Of a stretch of DNA of 64,000 bases, positions 32,720-42,074 are shown in pieces; the stretch's first letter is position 1, and every line of letters begins with the position of its first letter. The stretch lies in contig CAZDKY010000047.1 in NCBI GenBank assembly GCA_964506505.1, positions 1 to 64,000 on the forward strand. Reading direction: 5' to 3'. The notes below the pieces were generated by a model. That model did no database searches, had not been told where the DNA came from, and worked only from the letters and a program-made list of their open reading frames with translations. This stretch comes from M55B129 sp964506505 (GTDB lineage: Bacteria > Bacillota > Dethiobacteria > DTU022). Made by a program: the position numbers and the translations under genes.

Positions 32720-34018
32720 ATGTGGAACCGGAAGTATGAAGCAATGGCTCGGGAACAACTCGAAAAGCTGCAGTTCCTCAGGTTAAAGCAAACGCTGGAG
32801 AGGGTATACCAGCTTGTCCCTTTTTACCGCCGGCGCTTTGAAAGTGTCGGCGCTGAACCCGGCGATATTCGCACTACTGCGGATCTGGCCAAACTGCCCT
32901 TTACGGTTAAAAACGACCTGCGTGACAATTACCCCTACGGCCTCTTCACGGTCGATCTGAACGAAGTGGTACGCGTTCATGCCTCCTCCGGGACAACGGG
33001 CATTCCGACCCTGGTGGGATACAATCGCCATGATTTGGATGTATGGGCTGAGCTGATGGCCCGCACCCTGACGGCCGCCGGGGGTAACAACGATTCGGTA
33101 GTACACGTCGCTTACGGTTACGGCCTTTTCACCGGCGGACTGGGCGCCCACTACGGAGCGGAAAAAATAGGAGCCACCGTAATACCCATTTCGGGCGGGC
33201 AGACCAGGCGCCAGGTGCGGATGATGCATGATCTGGGAGCTACCCTGCTGGCCTGCACTCCCTCTTATGCCCTTTACATCGCTGAGACCATGGATGAAAT
33301 GGGCCTCTCTCCTGCCGACCTGAAGCTCCGCTCGGGTGTATTCGGTGCCGAACCCTGGTCTGATAACATGCGCCGGGTCATCGAGGAAAAGATGAAGATT
33401 GACGCCTATGATATTTACGGACTGAGTGAAGTTATAGGGCCGGGAGTTTCCTTTGAATGCAGTGCCAAGGACGGGCTGCATATCAGTGAAGATCATTTCA
33501 TTCCCGAGATCATTAATCCGCAGACGGGCGAAATTCTGCCGGACGGAGAGACGGGGGAACTGGTAATCACTTCTATCAGCAAGGAGGTGCTTCCGGTGGT
33601 CCGCTACCGCACCCGCGACATTACTTCGTTAAATCATGAAAAGTGCGCATGCGAGCGGACTCATGTGCGAATGAAGAAGGTCAGCGGACGCAGCGACGAC
33701 ATGCTGATTATCAGGGGTGTAAACGTTTTCCCCTCCCAGGTAGAGAGCATCCTGCTCGATATCGGGGAAACAGAGCCGTACTATCAGCTCGTGGTTGACC
33801 GGATCGGCTCCCTGGATACCCTGGAGGTGCTGGTTGAAGTTTCGGATCGCATGTTCTCTGACCAGGTCAGGGGACTGGAAAGCCTGGAAAACCGCATCCG
33901 TACTGAGATCGACAACCTTCTTGGTATTTCCGCCGAAATCAAACTGGTGGAACCAAAAAGTATTCCCCGCAGTGAAGGCAAGGCCAAAAGGGTGATCGAT
34001 AAACGCACTTTCAGTTAA
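32720..34018 (+). CDS. paaK: Phenylacetate-CoA ligase family protein (1)
   Basis: 432 aa AMP-forming ligase. VHASSGTTGIPTLVGY is the phosphate-binding loop, YGLSEVIGPGVSFEC the adenine-binding motif, TGELVITSISKEVLPVVRYRTRD and GRSDDMLIIRGVNVFPSQVE the hinge and C-terminal motifs of PaaK. It activates an aryl-acetate (phenylacetate or indoleacetate) to its CoA ester, or runs in reverse with IorAB products. ATG with GGGAG upstream. First gene of paaK-ACT-paaK-iorA-iorB. Confidence 0.92.
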   Translation: MWNRKYEAMAREQLEKLQFLRLKQTLERVYQLVPFYRRRFESVGAEPGDIRTTADLAKLPFTVKNDLRDNYPYGLFTVDLNEVVRVHASSGTTGIPTLVGYNRHDLDVWAELMARTLTAAGGNNDSVVHVAYGYGLFTGGLGAHYGAEKIGATVIPISGGQTRRQVRMMHDLGATLLACTPSYALYIAETMDEMGLSPADLKLRSGVFGAEPWSDNMRRVIEEKMKIDAYDIYGLSEVIGPGVSFECSAKDGLHISEDHFIPEIINPQTGEILPDGETGELVITSISKEVLPVVRYRTRDITSLNHEKCACERTHVRMKKVSGRSDDMLIIRGVNVFPSQVESILLDIGETEPYYQLVVDRIGSLDTLEVLVEVSDRMFSDQVRGLESLENRIRTEIDNLLGISAEIKLVEPKSIPRSEGKAKRVIDKRTFS

Positions 34019-34166
34019 AACTTAATCCTGAATGGTGATGATCAAATCCGCTGATTCAGGAATGACAATGCAATAAATTATTTCTCTACAGTTTAAAGAC
34101 TGGCCATGAATTGTAAGAAGTAAATTAGATATACAAACAACCATAGAGGGAAAGGAGGCATTACCA

Positions 34167-34595
34167 ATGATCAAGCAGATTTCAGTCTTCCTCGAAAATA
34201 AATCGGGACGGCTGGTCAGGGTGGCCGAGGTACTCGGCCAGGCCGGGATAAATATCCGCGGCCTCTCAATCGCCGACACATCTGATTTCGGCATCCTTCG
34301 ACTGATCGTTGACCAACCTGACAAAGCGATAACCGAATTGAAGGACAAGGGTATTATGGCCACGGAGACCGAAGTAATCGCCATGGAGGTTCCCGACACA
34401 CCCGGCGGCCTGGCGGAGGTGCTCAAGTACCTGGACGGGGCAAACATTAATATCGAGTATCTTTATTCGTTCATCGAAAAACCGACCAGTAACGCCATCA
34501 TCATGATGCGTGTGGAAAGAATTAACGACGCTCTGGACGTGCTGAAGAAAAAAGGCATTCCCATCGTTACCGGCGAGCGGATTTACAAGTTTTAA
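34167..34595 (+). CDS. Tandem ACT-domain protein
   Basis: 142 aa built of two ACT domains: QISVFLENKSGRLVRVAEVLGQAGINIRGL and EVPDTPGGLAEVLKYLDGANINIEYLYSF. ACT domains bind amino acids; this stand-alone form is common between paaK and ior genes and is probably a sensor or regulator of the pathway. ATG with GGAGG upstream. It sits between the two ligases in one operon. Confidence 0.9.
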   Translation: MIKQISVFLENKSGRLVRVAEVLGQAGINIRGLSIADTSDFGILRLIVDQPDKAITELKDKGIMATETEVIAMEVPDTPGGLAEVLKYLDGANINIEYLYSFIEKPTSNAIIMMRVERINDALDVLKKKGIPIVTGERIYKF

Positions 34596-34643
34596 TTCGT
34601 TCAAATCACTTCAGGCACCCTGAAACAACAGGAGTTGAAACAG

Positions 34644-35945
34644 ATGAATAACGATCAGCTAACCGCGGAAGAACGCCTTTCGCGGCAAAAACAGGGATTG
34701 GCAAAAGTTGTTAAGCATGCCTACAACAACAGCCCCTTCTACCGCCGCCTTTTCGATGCGGCCGGTCTGCATCCGGAAACGGTAGGGAGGCCGGAGAATT
34801 TCCATAAGCTGCCCTTCACCACCAAGAACGACCTGCGGGGAACTTATCCCTATGGGATGGCAGCCGTGCCCCTGGACGATATTGTCCGCATTCACGCTTC
34901 TTCGGGGACAACAGGCAAACCAATCGTGGCTGGATATACCAGGAGCGACCTTGATTACTGGGCCCAATCTGTAACCAGGATTTGCGAAATGGCGGGCGTG
35001 ACAAAAAAGGATATTGCCCAGATCTCTTTTGGCTACGGTCTATTCACCGGGGGTTTTGGCCTGCACTACGGGTTGGAGAGGCTCGGGGCCACGGTGGTCC
35101 CTTTTTCCAGCGGCAACACGGAGCGGCAGCTGTCCCTGATGAAGGATTTTAAAACCACCGTCCTGGTGAGCACTCCCTCCTTCGCCATCTACATGGCCGA
35201 AACAGCCCGTGATCTCGGCTACGACCCGCTTTCTTTCGGCCTGCGGATTGGCATGTTCGGCGGGGAACCCTGTTCCGATGCCATGCGAGAGGAAATTAAT
35301 AAGCAGTGGGGTTTAAAGGTAACCAGCAATTACGGCCTGACCGAGGTGGTGGGACCGGGTATCTCAGGCGAATGCGGTCAACGGACGGGCATGCATATCC
35401 TGGATGATCTCTACTATCCCGAGATTATCAACCCGCAGAGCGGTGAGGTGCTGCCCCGGGGTGAAGCGGGAGAACTTGTGCTTACTCCACTTTTCAAGGA
35501 AGGTTTCCCGGTGCTGCGCTACCGCACCGGTGACATCACCCGTATTGTGCCTGAGCCCTGTCCCTGCGGAAGGACTACGCCACTGATGGACTACATCACG
35601 GGGCGCAGCGACGACATGATCATCATCAAGGGGGTCAACATTTTCCCCAGCCAGATCGAAGAGGTCCTGGCTTCTTTTCGGGAAGTATCGCCCCATTACC
35701 AGCTTGTTTTGCTCAAAGCCAAAGGATTTATCAAGGACCTGGAGGTGCAGGTGGAGCTAACCCAGGAAGGGTTTACCGACCGCTATAAAGAGCTTGAATT
35801 ACTGGGCAACAGAATCCGGCAGCGCCTGCGTTCCACCCTTTCCATGTCCCCCCGGCTCAAGCTGATGGAGCCGAAATCTCTGGAACGGACCACCGGCAAG
35901 GCTAAACGGATCGTGGAAAGGGAGGTTTCGGATCTTGAAAAATAA
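34644..35945 (+). CDS. Phenylacetate-CoA ligase family protein (2)
   Basis: 433 aa paralogue of the first ligase: IHASSGTTGKPIVAGYTR, YGLTEVVGPGISGEC, LRYRTGDITRIVPEPCPCGR, GRSDDMIIIKGVNIFPSQIE. It retains a catalytic C-terminal lysine context (RTTGKAKRIV). Two ligases in one operon suggest different substrate preferences. ATG at 34644 has AGGAG 9 nt upstream; the TTG three codons before is too close to it. It overlaps iorA by 11 nt. Confidence 0.9.
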   Translation: MNNDQLTAEERLSRQKQGLAKVVKHAYNNSPFYRRLFDAAGLHPETVGRPENFHKLPFTTKNDLRGTYPYGMAAVPLDDIVRIHASSGTTGKPIVAGYTRSDLDYWAQSVTRICEMAGVTKKDIAQISFGYGLFTGGFGLHYGLERLGATVVPFSSGNTERQLSLMKDFKTTVLVSTPSFAIYMAETARDLGYDPLSFGLRIGMFGGEPCSDAMREEINKQWGLKVTSNYGLTEVVGPGISGECGQRTGMHILDDLYYPEIINPQSGEVLPRGEAGELVLTPLFKEGFPVLRYRTGDITRIVPEPCPCGRTTPLMDYITGRSDDMIIIKGVNIFPSQIEEVLASFREVSPHYQLVLLKAKGFIKDLEVQVELTQEGFTDRYKELELLGNRIRQRLRSTLSMSPRLKLMEPKSLERTTGKAKRIVEREVSDLEK

Positions 35946-37689
35946 ACGCGTTTTGATGACCGGAAATGAAGCTATAGCACGTGGAGCCTACGAGGGAGGA
36001 GTAACGGTGGGGACAGCCTACCCGGGTACTCCGAGCACGGAAATCATGGAGACCCTGGCCCGTTACCCGGAGGTGGATTGCAACTGGTCAACTAACGAGA
36101 AAACGGCCCTGGAAACAGCTATCGGGGCATCGATGGCAGGCGCCAGGGTACTGGTAGCGATGAAGCACGTTGGCGTCAATGTGGCCGCCGATCCGCTGAT
36201 GACCCTATCCTACACCGGGGTGGGCGGCGGGCTGGTGCTTGTCTCGGCTGACGATCCGGGCATGCACAGCTCCCAGAATGAACAGGACAACCGCCACTAT
36301 GCACGCTTCGCCAAGATCCCCCTGCTTGAACCGGCGGACAGTGAAGAAGCACGCGACTTCGTGATGGCCGGGCTAGCCCTGAGCGAAAAGTATGACACAC
36401 CGGTGATGCTGAGGACGACTACGCGAATCTCTCATTCGCGCAGCACCCTGGTGCCTGGAAAACGTCAGGGAAAAGAGGTCGTCGGGTTCCAGAAGAATCC
36501 GGCCAAGTATGTTATGCTGCCCGGATTCGCCCGCCAGCGCCACCCGCTGGTGGAAAAACGGCTGCTTGATCTGGGGACAGAAGCAGAGGTCAGCCCGCTG
36601 AACCGGATTGAAGAAGGCACTAAAGAAGTGGGGGTAATCTGCAGCGGCGTAGCCTACCAGTATGCCCGTGAAGCCCTGCCGGAAGCCAGTTTTCTGAAGC
36701 TTGGTTTCAGCTACCCGCTGCCGGAAAAACTGGTGCGCCGGTTTGCCGCACAGGTAAAAGAAATTTTGGTGATCGAGGAACTTGATCCCTTCATTGAAGA
36801 ACAGCTGCTGGCCATGAACCTGGAGGTGCCCGTACGGGGCAAAGAGATTTTCGGCTTACTTGGCGAACTGGGAACGGAGATAATCCGCGAGAAATTTCTC
36901 GGACAGAAGCTACAGCTTATCCAGGGCAACGACAAAATCCCCGGGAGGCCGCCGGTAATGTGTCCCGGCTGCTCACACCGCGGCGTTTTCTATACCCTGC
37001 GCCGCCTGAAGGTAAACGTGACCGGCGATATTGGCTGCTATACCCTGGGGGCATTAAAACCGCTTCAGGCTATTGATTCCTGCATCTGCATGGGGGCCAG
37101 CATCGGCACCTCCCTGGGTATGGTCCGTGCCGATCCGTCAGCAGCAGGAAAAACGGTGGCCGTGATTGGCGATTCCACTTTTCTTCATTCCGGAATTACA
37201 GCACTGCTGGATGCTGTTTACAACCGGGCCCCCATTACGGCTCTTATTCTTGACAACGGGATCACGGCGATGACCGGACACCAGCAGCACCCCGGAACTG
37301 GCCTTAACCTGAAGGGCGAAGAGGCCCCTGCTGTTGACCTGGAAAAACTCTGTCTCTCACTTGGTGTACGGAGGGTAACGGTGGTCGACGCTTTTGATTT
37401 AAAACGGGTCAAAGCAGTGATCAAGGAAGAACTGGCCGCCACGGAACCATCGGTGATTATTGCCCGACGGCCCTGCATCTTCCTCCTTTCTTCTTTCGAT
37501 GAGCCGCTTTATGTGGATGAGGAACTCTGCAACGGCTGCAAAGCCTGTCTGGCCCTGGGCTGCCCGGCCTTGAGTTTTAAGGACGACAAGGCCAGGATCA
37601 ACCCGACAATATGCACAGGCTGCGGGCTTTGTGAACAGCTCTGCCGCTTTGATGCGATTAAATTCTCTGCGGAAAGGGCGGGTGAATAA
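35935..37689 (+). CDS. iorA: Indolepyruvate ferredoxin oxidoreductase, alpha subunit
   Basis: 584 aa. Oxidatively decarboxylates aryl-pyruvates to aryl-acetyl-CoA, reducing ferredoxin. TAYPGTPSTEIMETLARY starts the pyruvate-oxidoreductase fold; TPP is bound by CPGCSHRGVFY, GDIGCYTLG and IGDSTFLHSGI. The C-terminus has two ferredoxin motifs, CNGCKACLALGC and CTGCGLCEQLC. TTG start at 35935-35937 with GGGAGG 9 nt upstream, overlapping the ligase gene. Its partner IorB is immediately downstream. Confidence 0.95.
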   Translation: MKNKRVLMTGNEAIARGAYEGGVTVGTAYPGTPSTEIMETLARYPEVDCNWSTNEKTALETAIGASMAGARVLVAMKHVGVNVAADPLMTLSYTGVGGGLVLVSADDPGMHSSQNEQDNRHYARFAKIPLLEPADSEEARDFVMAGLALSEKYDTPVMLRTTTRISHSRSTLVPGKRQGKEVVGFQKNPAKYVMLPGFARQRHPLVEKRLLDLGTEAEVSPLNRIEEGTKEVGVICSGVAYQYAREALPEASFLKLGFSYPLPEKLVRRFAAQVKEILVIEELDPFIEEQLLAMNLEVPVRGKEIFGLLGELGTEIIREKFLGQKLQLIQGNDKIPGRPPVMCPGCSHRGVFYTLRRLKVNVTGDIGCYTLGALKPLQAIDSCICMGASIGTSLGMVRADPSAAGKTVAVIGDSTFLHSGITALLDAVYNRAPITALILDNGITAMTGHQQHPGTGLNLKGEEAPAVDLEKLCLSLGVRRVTVVDAFDLKRVKAVIKEELAATEPSVIIARRPCIFLLSSFDEPLYVDEELCNGCKACLALGCPALSFKDDKARINPTICTGCGLCEQLCRFDAIKFSAERAGE

Positions 37690-37690
37690 G

Positions 37691-38284
37691 GTGAACAGTA
37701 AATTGAACAAAACAGCTAAAAAAGATATTTTAATTGCCGGTGTCGGGGGGCAGGGTACCATCCTGACGGGGCGAGTTATTGCCGCCCTGGCTATGTCTGA
37801 GGGATTAGACGTGAAAACGGCCGAAACCCACGGTATGGCCCAGCGGGGCGGCAGCGTGATCACTCACGTGCGGATGGGCAAAAAAGTTTATTCACCGCTT
37901 ATCCCGCAGGGTGACGGCGACATTCTCCTTTCCTTCGAAAAGCTGGAAGCCCTGCGCTGGCTTCCCTTCCTTTCGCCGGAGGGGACGGTCATCGTCAATA
38001 CGCAGGAGCTTGATCCTATGCCTGTACTGACCGGCGAGACGGAGTATACGGATGGCATCCTAAAAGAAATTGAGAGCAAAGCGGCCAGTCTCATTGCCGT
38101 CGATGCCCTCAATATTGATCCGGTGAAAAAAAATCCGCGGGTTGTCAACACCTTTCTGCTGGGTATCCTGGCCCGTTTGATGCCCTTCGCCAGAGAAAAG
38201 TGGCTGCAGATCCTGGAACAGGAAATCAAGGCCGCCCTGGTTGATATCAACAGGCAGTCCTTTGAGGCCGGATGGCATTATTAA
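37691..38284 (+). CDS. iorB: Indolepyruvate ferredoxin oxidoreductase, beta subunit
   Basis: 197 aa gamma-type domain. KKDILIAGVGGQGTILTGRV and MAQRGGSVITHVRMG are family motifs. The GTG at 37691 is one base after the iorA stop; a TTG four codons in, with AAGGTG upstream, is an alternative start. Last gene of the operon; no clear terminator follows. Confidence 0.92.
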   Translation: MNSKLNKTAKKDILIAGVGGQGTILTGRVIAALAMSEGLDVKTAETHGMAQRGGSVITHVRMGKKVYSPLIPQGDGDILLSFEKLEALRWLPFLSPEGTVIVNTQELDPMPVLTGETEYTDGILKEIESKAASLIAVDALNIDPVKKNPRVVNTFLLGILARLMPFAREKWLQILEQEIKAALVDINRQSFEAGWHY

Positions 38285-38447
38285 TACCTTTTTCTTAAAC
38301 AAACCCCGCAAATTTTTGTCAAAGACATCTTACCAATCTAAGGTTAACTGCGTCAGGTTAAGCATATATCATATATTGGTTGTTATGGTTAACCATGTCT
38401 CTGCTTTATAAACTTATGGAAACACGCCTGTCCAGATAAGTGTTAGC

Positions 38448-39944
38448 CTATTTGGCGGACAGGGGTCCCTGTGGGAGTTCACTGATCCCGAGCTCCTTCA
38501 TTATTGTGCCGGTAGATCTGTCGAGCTCTTCTTCCCTTTCTTTGGCCATGGGTGCCGGGATGTGGCTGCCGCGGATCTCTTCAACCTGTTCCTGAGCACG
38601 CTGGAAGGCATTCTTTCTACCTTCATCTTCCCAATTCTTGCGGTCATTACGGTCTATGATCGCCGAGGGGAGGTATGGCTCTTTTTTAAACCATTTCAAG
38701 GTGTGCTCCGATTCAAGATAGTTTCCGCCGGGACCGAGTTCTTCGATCACATCAACAGCCAGCGATTCAGCAGAGCAGTCGATACCGCGGTGCATGCGCA
38801 GGGCCATGCCGCAGACTTCGTTGTCGATGGCCAGTTTCTCTAGGCTGAAAGTATTGACAAAATCAAGGCCTCCCGGTCCGGAAATCATGTTGATCCCGGC
38901 CAGCTGAGCGATGATTCCGCTCATTCCTGTTTCTATACCGGCCTGGGTATCGATGGTTTTCGAATCGCTGAGGGCTGCGTAAGTGTGGGTCGGCAGCCCA
39001 AAGTATTTACCCATCTGGGAGTAAGCAGCGGCGATCATGGTCGCTTCGACGGCGCTGAAGGGCGTTGTCCCAAAGCGCATATCAAACTGCACCGGGGCCC
39101 CGCCGTAGACCACCCGGGCACCTGGATTGACGCACTGGGCCAGGACCAGGCCACTGAGGGTTTCCACAGTATGCAGGAGCAGAGATCCGCCCAGGGTGAC
39201 AGGGCTGCCCGCTCCAGGCATGGGCAGGGCTACCGTTTCCAGGGGCAGGTCATTGCGGGCACAGTCGATGATATTCTGGGCACTGATATGGGTCCACTTC
39301 AGGGGCGGCGACGGGCAGATATCAAATACGGCGCGCGGTTTTTCGCGCAACTCGTCGAGTCCGCCTACCGCTGCGGCGAGCATGTCGCGCATGTGAATGA
39401 TCCCGGGGACACTGAAGGCCCCGGTGATGATCGCTTTCGGCGAATTCTTCAGGCAGAGATAGAGGCGGTAACTGTCAACAATCGACTTGGGCACATCGTA
39501 GCAAACCACAGAAGTCGACTGGAGGCGAATATTATCCAGGGCATCGTTAACCCTGCTGATGTCCACCATGTCTTTTGAACTGGTCTGACGGACAGTCTCG
39601 CCGTCCGATTCCATGAACTTAATCATGGATGAGCCGGGATCGAAATAGACATTGTCGTCGCTCATATCGGCAGCCAGTGAACCGTTGCGGTCATAAATTT
39701 TAAAGGAAGGCGGGGCCTGATTAACGGCATCGTCGACCATGCGTGTGCTTATCCTGACCACCTTTTTCGCAGAATCGATTTTTGCCCCGTGATCCCGCAG
39801 GATATTGAGGGCCTCTTCCGACTCGAACTTGACCCCGGTATTTTCGAGGACATGCAGAGCCTTCTGGTGAATAATTTTGATCTGTTCATCGCTGATCAGG
39901 CGCAGTTTGGGTTGGCTATTAAAACAGTATCTTTTTGGTTCCAT
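38448..39944 (-). CDS. MttB-family methyltransferase without pyrrolysine
   Basis: 498 aa. The protein has the trimethylamine methyltransferase (MttB) fold: LHVLENTGVKFESEEAL, FDPGSSMIKFM, GSLLLHTVETLSGLVLAQ, TPFSAVEATMIAAAYSQMGKY, GIETGMSGIIAQLAGINMI, GPGGNYLESEHTLKWFKKE. The frame has no in-frame amber, so it belongs to the non-pyrrolysine branch, whose known members demethylate glycine betaine, proline betaine, carnitine or related quaternary amines via a corrinoid protein. Which substrate is unknown. ATG at 39942-39944 with AAAGGAGG 8 nt upstream. Corrinoid and MtbB genes lie 5-8 kb away. Confidence 0.88.
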   Translation of the reverse strand: MEPKRYCFNSQPKLRLISDEQIKIIHQKALHVLENTGVKFESEEALNILRDHGAKIDSAKKVVRISTRMVDDAVNQAPPSFKIYDRNGSLAADMSDDNVYFDPGSSMIKFMESDGETVRQTSSKDMVDISRVNDALDNIRLQSTSVVCYDVPKSIVDSYRLYLCLKNSPKAIITGAFSVPGIIHMRDMLAAAVGGLDELREKPRAVFDICPSPPLKWTHISAQNIIDCARNDLPLETVALPMPGAGSPVTLGGSLLLHTVETLSGLVLAQCVNPGARVVYGGAPVQFDMRFGTTPFSAVEATMIAAAYSQMGKYFGLPTHTYAALSDSKTIDTQAGIETGMSGIIAQLAGINMISGPGGLDFVNTFSLEKLAIDNEVCGMALRMHRGIDCSAESLAVDVIEELGPGGNYLESEHTLKWFKKEPYLPSAIIDRNDRKNWEDEGRKNAFQRAQEQVEEIRGSHIPAPMAKEREEELDRSTGTIMKELGISELPQGPLSAK

Positions 39945-39997
39945 TTTGATTGCCTCCTTTCTCAAAAAAGAGCGGCAATAAGTTAATAAGTTAATAC

Positions 39998-40033
39998 ACA
40001 GGGTAGCTGAATGATAAACAGGGTAGCTGAATG
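39998..40033. repeat. Short direct repeat between kamA and the MttB-like gene
   Basis: ACAGGGTAGCTGAATG occurs at 39998-40013 and 40018-40033, period 20 bp, next to the kamA stop. Meaning unknown. Confidence 0.7.
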
Positions 40034-41275
40034 CTAGTTTTTTCCTTTTTTGATATCCGGTTCCATGGCCACGGCCCGGCCGTTAAGCAGGCCGGCAACG
40101 CCCAGTTCGTACTGAGTATGTTTGCCGCCGCAGAGCGGGCAAACTTTGTCAGGATCGACCATGCGGTGCGGTTCGGTGTAGGTATAGGTACCGCCTTCAA
40201 AATTGCGCAGGACTACCCGGTATGGTGACTGGCTGATCAGGTACTGGGGCATGACAGGGATCTTGCCGCCTCCGCCGGGAGCGTCGACAACAAATGTAGG
40301 CACGCCCATGCCAGTGGTGTGCCCGCGCAGGTTTTCGATGATCTCCAGGCCGGCGGCCACGGAGGTGCGAAAATGCTCGATACCCTGCGAGAGGTCGCAC
40401 TGGTAAACATAGTACGGTTTGACCCGGATTTTAAGCAGTTCATGGCTCAGCTTTTTCATCACCTGCGGGCAGTCGTTGACTCCGGCCAGCAGTACGGACT
40501 GGTTGCCCAGGGGGATACCGGCATCAGCCAGGCGTGCGCAGGCAGCCGCCGATTCAGGGGTCACTTCTTTCGGGTGATTGAACTGAACGTTGATGTAGAC
40601 AGGATGATATTTCGCCAGCAGCTTACAGAGTTCAGGGGTGATGCGCTGGGGCATAACTACCGGAGTACGGGTGCCGAAACGAATTATTTCAACGTGCTCG
40701 ATGGAACGCAGTTCTTTTAGCAGGTATTCAATTAGCTCATCGCCGATCAGGAGGCCGTCACCGCCGGAAAGAAGGACGTCGCGCACCACGGGAGTGTGGC
40801 GGATGTAGTCGATGGCAGCATCAATCTGCTCACGGGTGCGGGCCTTATCGGTGGCTCCGGCCAAACGCCGACGGGTGCAGTGGCGGCAGTACATGGAGCA
40901 CTGGTCAGTAACCAGGAATAGAACACGGTCCGGGTAACGGTGGGTCAGTCCGGTAACCGGCGAGTCTACATCTTCATGCAGGGGATCGGTCATGTCCGAT
41001 ACCGAGCTGTGGGTCTCCAGCGCGGTGGGTACTGCCTGTTTGCGCACCGGGCAATTGGGATCATCCGGATCGATCAGGGTCGCATAGTAAGGAGTAATAG
41101 CCATGCGGAATTTCTGAAGGCATTTTTCAACGCCCTCCGCTTCTTCATCGCTCAGATCAATTAGCTGTTTCAGCTTATCAAGGGTGGTAATGCGGTTGCG
41201 AACTTGCCAGCGCCAGTCATCCCATTGTTCGGGAGTGACATCCTTCCAGAGTTCTATTTCACGGTAATCTCTCAT
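40034..41275 (-). CDS. kamA: Lysine 2,3-aminomutase
   Basis: 413 aa radical-SAM enzyme converting L-lysine to L-beta-lysine with PLP and a [4Fe-4S] cluster. The cluster motif is CSMYCRHCTRR; DVLLSGGDGLLI is the PLP/SAM region; VVDAPGGGGKIPV contains the PLP lysine. Asp residues in AGVNDCP and FVVDAPGG correspond to the two acidic residues that bind lysine; glutamate 2,3-aminomutases have other residues there, so the lysine assignment is favoured. The C-terminal CPLCGG may bind zinc. ATG at 41273-41275 with AAAGGAG upstream. It follows an acetyltransferase gene by 18 nt. Confidence 0.9.
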   Translation of the reverse strand: MRDYREIELWKDVTPEQWDDWRWQVRNRITTLDKLKQLIDLSDEEAEGVEKCLQKFRMAITPYYATLIDPDDPNCPVRKQAVPTALETHSSVSDMTDPLHEDVDSPVTGLTHRYPDRVLFLVTDQCSMYCRHCTRRRLAGATDKARTREQIDAAIDYIRHTPVVRDVLLSGGDGLLIGDELIEYLLKELRSIEHVEIIRFGTRTPVVMPQRITPELCKLLAKYHPVYINVQFNHPKEVTPESAAACARLADAGIPLGNQSVLLAGVNDCPQVMKKLSHELLKIRVKPYYVYQCDLSQGIEHFRTSVAAGLEIIENLRGHTTGMGVPTFVVDAPGGGGKIPVMPQYLISQSPYRVVLRNFEGGTYTYTEPHRMVDPDKVCPLCGGKHTQYELGVAGLLNGRAVAMEPDIKKGKN

Positions 41276-41293
41276 TGTCAATTCTCCTTTCAA

Positions 41294-41737
41294 TTATTTC
41301 AAATGGAGTTCGTATGCTACCGAATCGGTGGTGAAACCGTGCTTTTCGTAAAGATTGCGCGCTTCTTTGTTAACATTCAGGGCAGTCAGCTCCAGACGGC
41401 AAAGATTATGCTCTCTGGCAACTTCAATAATGCGTCTGATCAATAGATCAGCCAACCCGCGGCAGCGATAAGCCGGATCGACAACAACATCTTCGACGTG
41501 ACCGTACCATTGGCCGTTCCAGGTTGAAAAGTGTCCCATGTGCAGGCTGGCAGTACCGGTAACCACTCCCTCGATGAGGATGATAAAGATGAGGACCCTC
41601 TGGGGATGTCCCATGCAGTATTGGAAACTGCGCTTCAACATTTCCGGTGAAACCTCTTTGCGATAAAAGTCGAGGAGTATTTTCCAGAGGCGGCATACCG
41701 CTGTTTCATCTGCTGCTGTGGCCAATCGTATCTCCAT
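41294..41737 (-). CDS. GNAT acetyltransferase paired with kamA
   Basis: 147 aa. Acetyl-CoA motif A YRCRGLADLLIRRII and C-terminal LTALNVNKEARNLYEKHGF are typical GNAT. Only 18 nt before kamA, so they are co-transcribed. In methanogens and some bacteria KamA plus the acetyltransferase AblB makes N-epsilon-acetyl-beta-lysine, an osmolyte; AblB is ~270 aa, so this shorter protein is either a different enzyme for the same step or acts on something else. ATG at 41735-41737. Confidence 0.8.
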   Translation of the reverse strand: MEIRLATAADETAVCRLWKILLDFYRKEVSPEMLKRSFQYCMGHPQRVLIFIILIEGVVTGTASLHMGHFSTWNGQWYGHVEDVVVDPAYRCRGLADLLIRRIIEVAREHNLCRLELTALNVNKEARNLYEKHGFTTDSVAYELHLK

Positions 41738-41983
41738 ATTTTATTGTTCCCTTTCCGGTCCGTTATTCGCTACCTTTATTTTAACAAATAAAAGATCATT
41801 TAGTAAATAAGATTAGATTCGTTAATTGCCTTATCCTGCTTTTATATTTTTATTAATTATCCGGAAAAATTTCTTTGTCAGAAATAGTTTCCTGCAAATT
41901 TGTTTTCAGAAAAAATTGAGGTAAAATGTTTTGTTTAGATTTATCAATAATTTTAAAAAACCGCTATTAAACCGCTTATACCG

Positions 41984-42007
41984 AAAAAAAACCGGCCCGA
42001 AGGCCGG
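41984..42007 (-). terminator. Terminator of nhaC
   Basis: Stem CCGGCC (41992-41997) / GGCCGG (42002-42007), read on the minus strand with a TTCG loop and an eight-T tract (the A run at 41984-41991). It lies 68 bp after the nhaC stop. The rest of the 337-bp stretch 41738-42074 shows nothing I recognise apart from the promoter region of the acetyltransferase-kamA pair. Confidence 0.9.
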
Positions 42008-42074
42008 CTTTTTAAACTACTTTTTTTGTCCCGCTTATAACCGCTACTTCGCTTTTTACGGTTTTAGGCGGCAA

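Noticed and set aside
38448..39944. Pyrrolysine-containing trimethylamine methyltransferase MttB
   Set aside because: The frame is continuous through the family's pyrrolysine region with no amber codon, so it belongs to the non-pyrrolysine branch.
40034..41275. Glutamate 2,3-aminomutase
   Set aside because: Both acidic residues used for lysine binding are present; the glutamate enzyme has different residues there.
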